Assembly (NCBI GenBank): GCA_017412025.1 | Contig: JAFQOY010000213.1 | Location: 1 to 7,237, forward strand | From: Clostridia bacterium | Lineage (GTDB): Bacteria > Bacillota_A > Clostridia > Christensenellales > Aristaeellaceae | Reading direction: 5' to 3' | Length of the DNA stretch: 7,237 nt | Shown here: in pieces, positions 6,039-7,237 of the stretch | Layout: the number at the start of each line of letters is the position of its first letter | Position numbering within the stretch: position 1 is the stretch's first letter | Translations under genes and position numbers: made by a program | Notes under the pieces: generated by a model | The model's input: the letters and a program-made list of their open reading frames with translations, nothing else | Told to the model about the DNA's origin: nothing | Databases searched by the model: none

Positions 6039-6886
6039 AGCTGAAGTATCGGGTTATCGAACGTTTCCGCGGGAAATACGATATTGGAGATATGTGTAAA
6101 GTATTTCAGGTATCCCGAAGTGGATACTATGCGTGGAGAAAGCGGCAGCAGCAGACGCCGAAAGATCAGTGGCTGATTAACCTGATTATGGAATGTCAGC
6201 AAAAATGTAATTACACCTATGGATGCAGACGCGTCAAACGTTGGCTGGCTCGTACAAAAAACAAGAAGGTGAATCTTAAAGCGGTTCTTCGGATTATGCG
6301 GAAGCTGTATGCTCTCGCGCAGATCCGACGCAGGAGGCCATATACGCATTACAAACAGTGCGCATTTAAGTATCAGAATCTGCTTAACAGGCAATTCCAC
6401 CAAGAGAAGCCAAATCAATTCTGGGTGACAGACATCACATACATTCCCCTTCAAAGTAGAATGCTCTATATGTGTGCAGTATTGGATTTGTGTGGCCGAA
6501 CTGTACTGGCATGGCGTATCGGCGACGATATGACGGCCTCGCTTGTGACAGATACAGTCAAAGACGCCTTAATACAAGAAAAGGTCGCTGGTGGACTCGC
6601 ACTCCACAGCGACCAGGGGTCTCAATACACATCCAAAGCATACTTTGACCTAAGTCAAGAATACCACTTCTCACCGTCCATGTCCAGTCCCGGTTGTCCT
6701 TATGACAATGCTGCTATGGAGAATTTCTTTGGCACACTCAAATCTGAATGCTTGCATAGGGCGCATTATTCGTCACGGCAACAAGTTGAACAATTGATTA
6801 CTGAATACATCCATTTCTACAACTACGAACGTATTAATCTAAAAGACGGCCTCACTCCCGTTGAAATCAGGAGCAAGGCCGCGTAA
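6035..6886 (+). CDS. IS3-family transposase OrfB (DDE integrase core)
   Basis: The protein has 283 residues if counted from GTG at 6035; it is more likely made as the C-terminal part of a 383-residue OrfAB fusion. An N-terminal helix-turn-helix-like region (KYDIGDMCKVFQVSRSGYYAW, 14-34) and a second one (about 42-100, with YTYGCRRVKRWL at 60-71) precede the rve integrase core (about 122-275). The catalytic triad is complete: D133 in WVTDITYIP, D193 in LHSDQGSQYTS, E229 in AMENFFGTLKSE, with 35 residues between D193 and E229. The GTG overlaps both the orfA stop and a strong AGGAGG, so initiation exactly there is unlikely; CTG at 6041 is better spaced if independent start occurs. Confidence 0.93.
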   Translation: MKLKYRVIERFRGKYDIGDMCKVFQVSRSGYYAWRKRQQQTPKDQWLINLIMECQQKCNYTYGCRRVKRWLARTKNKKVNLKAVLRIMRKLYALAQIRRRRPYTHYKQCAFKYQNLLNRQFHQEKPNQFWVTDITYIPLQSRMLYMCAVLDLCGRTVLAWRIGDDMTASLVTDTVKDALIQEKVAGGLALHSDQGSQYTSKAYFDLSQEYHFSPSMSSPGCPYDNAAMENFFGTLKSECLHRAHYSSRQQVEQLITEYIHFYNYERINLKDGLTPVEIRSKAA

Positions 6887-6945
6887 TCTTATGAAATTCT
6901 ACGACAGGTTCTTTTTTTCGTGTCCTTTGAACTGGGAACAGTCCA

Positions 6946-6982
6946 CTCTTATTTCATTGTCCGTTTAGAGGGATACAACCCA
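6946..6982 (+). repeat. Right terminal inverted repeat (IRR)
   Basis: It ends GGATACAACCCA and is the 34/37 inverted copy of 5652-5688. It starts 59 nt after the orfB stop; the stretch between (6887-6945) has a run of seven T (6912-6918) but no convincing stem before it. Confidence 0.93.
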
Positions 6983-7041
6983 TATGAGACAACCCCTTCT
7001 GGATTTCAAACGGAATAAAACCGCTTTTCACATCTATGCAT

Positions 7042-7237
7042 TCATTCATAGAGCCACGAATTTACATCTGGATAAGTGTATTCGTATCCATATTCTTTTG
7101 CCCATTGAGCAGCATATGAACCCCGTGTCACTATAAACTGCGCTTCATTACCAATTCTAGCAAATGCTCCCTCACCAATTGATAAAACGCCCTCTGGAAT
7201 TGAAACAAACATTAAAGAATGACAATCTATAAATGCC
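7042..7237 (-). CDS. BspA-like leucine-rich-repeat protein, C-terminal fragment
   Basis: An open frame enters from the right edge on the minus strand and ends at TGA (7044-7042), giving 64 visible residues. It begins AFIDCHSLMFVSIPEGV and continues LSIGEGAFARIG, the alternating AF..C.SL..V.IPEGV..IG..AF pattern of LRR_5 (BspA-type) repeats. It then closes with FIVTRGSYAAQWAKEYGY, the usual end cap of such proteins. These are typically secreted or surface proteins binding host or environmental ligands; the signal peptide would be far outside the window. The DNA is visibly AT-richer than the genes at 147-5622. The 3' end is intact. Between its stop and the insertion sequence (6983-7041) there is only a weak 6-bp stem (7009-7027) without a U-tract. 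Confidence 0.85.
   Translation of the reverse strand, partial: AFIDCHSLMFVSIPEGVLSIGEGAFARIGNEAQFIVTRGSYAAQWAKEYGYEYTYPDVNSWLYE

Larger units (their letters stand above)
5652..6982 (+). mobile_element. Complete IS3-family insertion sequence (IS150-like), 1331 bp
   Basis: The element runs between terminal inverted repeats, begins TG and ends CA, and carries overlapping orfA and orfB with orfB in the -1 frame, as in the IS3 family. Both genes are intact with the full DD(35)E triad, so it could be active. The base composition is clearly less GC-rich than the genes to its left. The flanks (GTCTTTC before, TATGAGA after) show no 3-5 bp direct duplication. Group assignment to IS150 is from general resemblance. 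Confidence 0.92.

Noticed and set aside
5640..6991. TGTCT (5644-5648) and AGACA (6987-6991) flanking the IS as a target repeat
   Set aside because: They are inverted, not direct, and stand at unequal distances (3 and 4 nt) from the ends, so they are not a target duplication.

Overview
The window looks like a piece of an uncultured, fairly GC-rich Clostridia (Firmicutes) genome, probably from a gut. This is inference from several features: strong AGGAGG-type ribosome sites, sigma-A style promoters (one with an extended -10), secreted proteins with alanine/leucine-rich signal peptides ending in AxA-E, SH3 and peptidoglycan-binding modules joined by a Thr-Pro linker, a BspA-like leucine-rich-repeat protein, and a palindromic CCTCCCTC...GAGGGAGG repeat of a kind I recall from Clostridia.

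Left part (1-3342), minus strand: a two-gene unit. A promoter at 3304-3334, overlapped by two inverted repeats, drives a leader of about 120 nt that can fold into a three-way junction and contains a small ORF overlapping the next start by ATGA. Then come a secreted FAD/FMN flavoprotein reductase of the fumarate-reductase superfamily (1264-3180), a 106-nt gap holding mutually exclusive stem-loops, a secreted protein with two VOC (glyoxalase-fold) modules (147-1157), and a clean intrinsic terminator (104-130). Both proteins carry signal peptides, so the pair should act outside the membrane. The reductase seems to lack the fumarate-binding residues and the VOC protein lacks the usual metal ligands. 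The substrate is therefore unknown, and this pair is the best candidate here for an undescribed system.

Middle (3343-5622), plus strand: a divergent extended -10 promoter (3622-3650) leads to a 622-residue secreted envelope protein. Its order is SH3 - Thr/Pro linker - SH3 - peptidoglycan-binding domain - beta-rich region - PDZ, with no protease domain.

Right part (5652-6982): a complete IS3-family insertion sequence with 37-bp inverted repeats (34 of 37 identical), orfA, a -1 slippery heptamer and an orfB with an intact DD(35)E triad. It lies 29 bp behind the stop codon of the envelope gene, in the same direction. A perfect 15-bp inverted repeat next to its left end can hide the orfA ribosome site. 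No target duplication is visible. Beyond it the sequence is AT-richer and holds the last 64 codons of a minus-strand BspA-like leucine-rich-repeat protein cut by the window edge.
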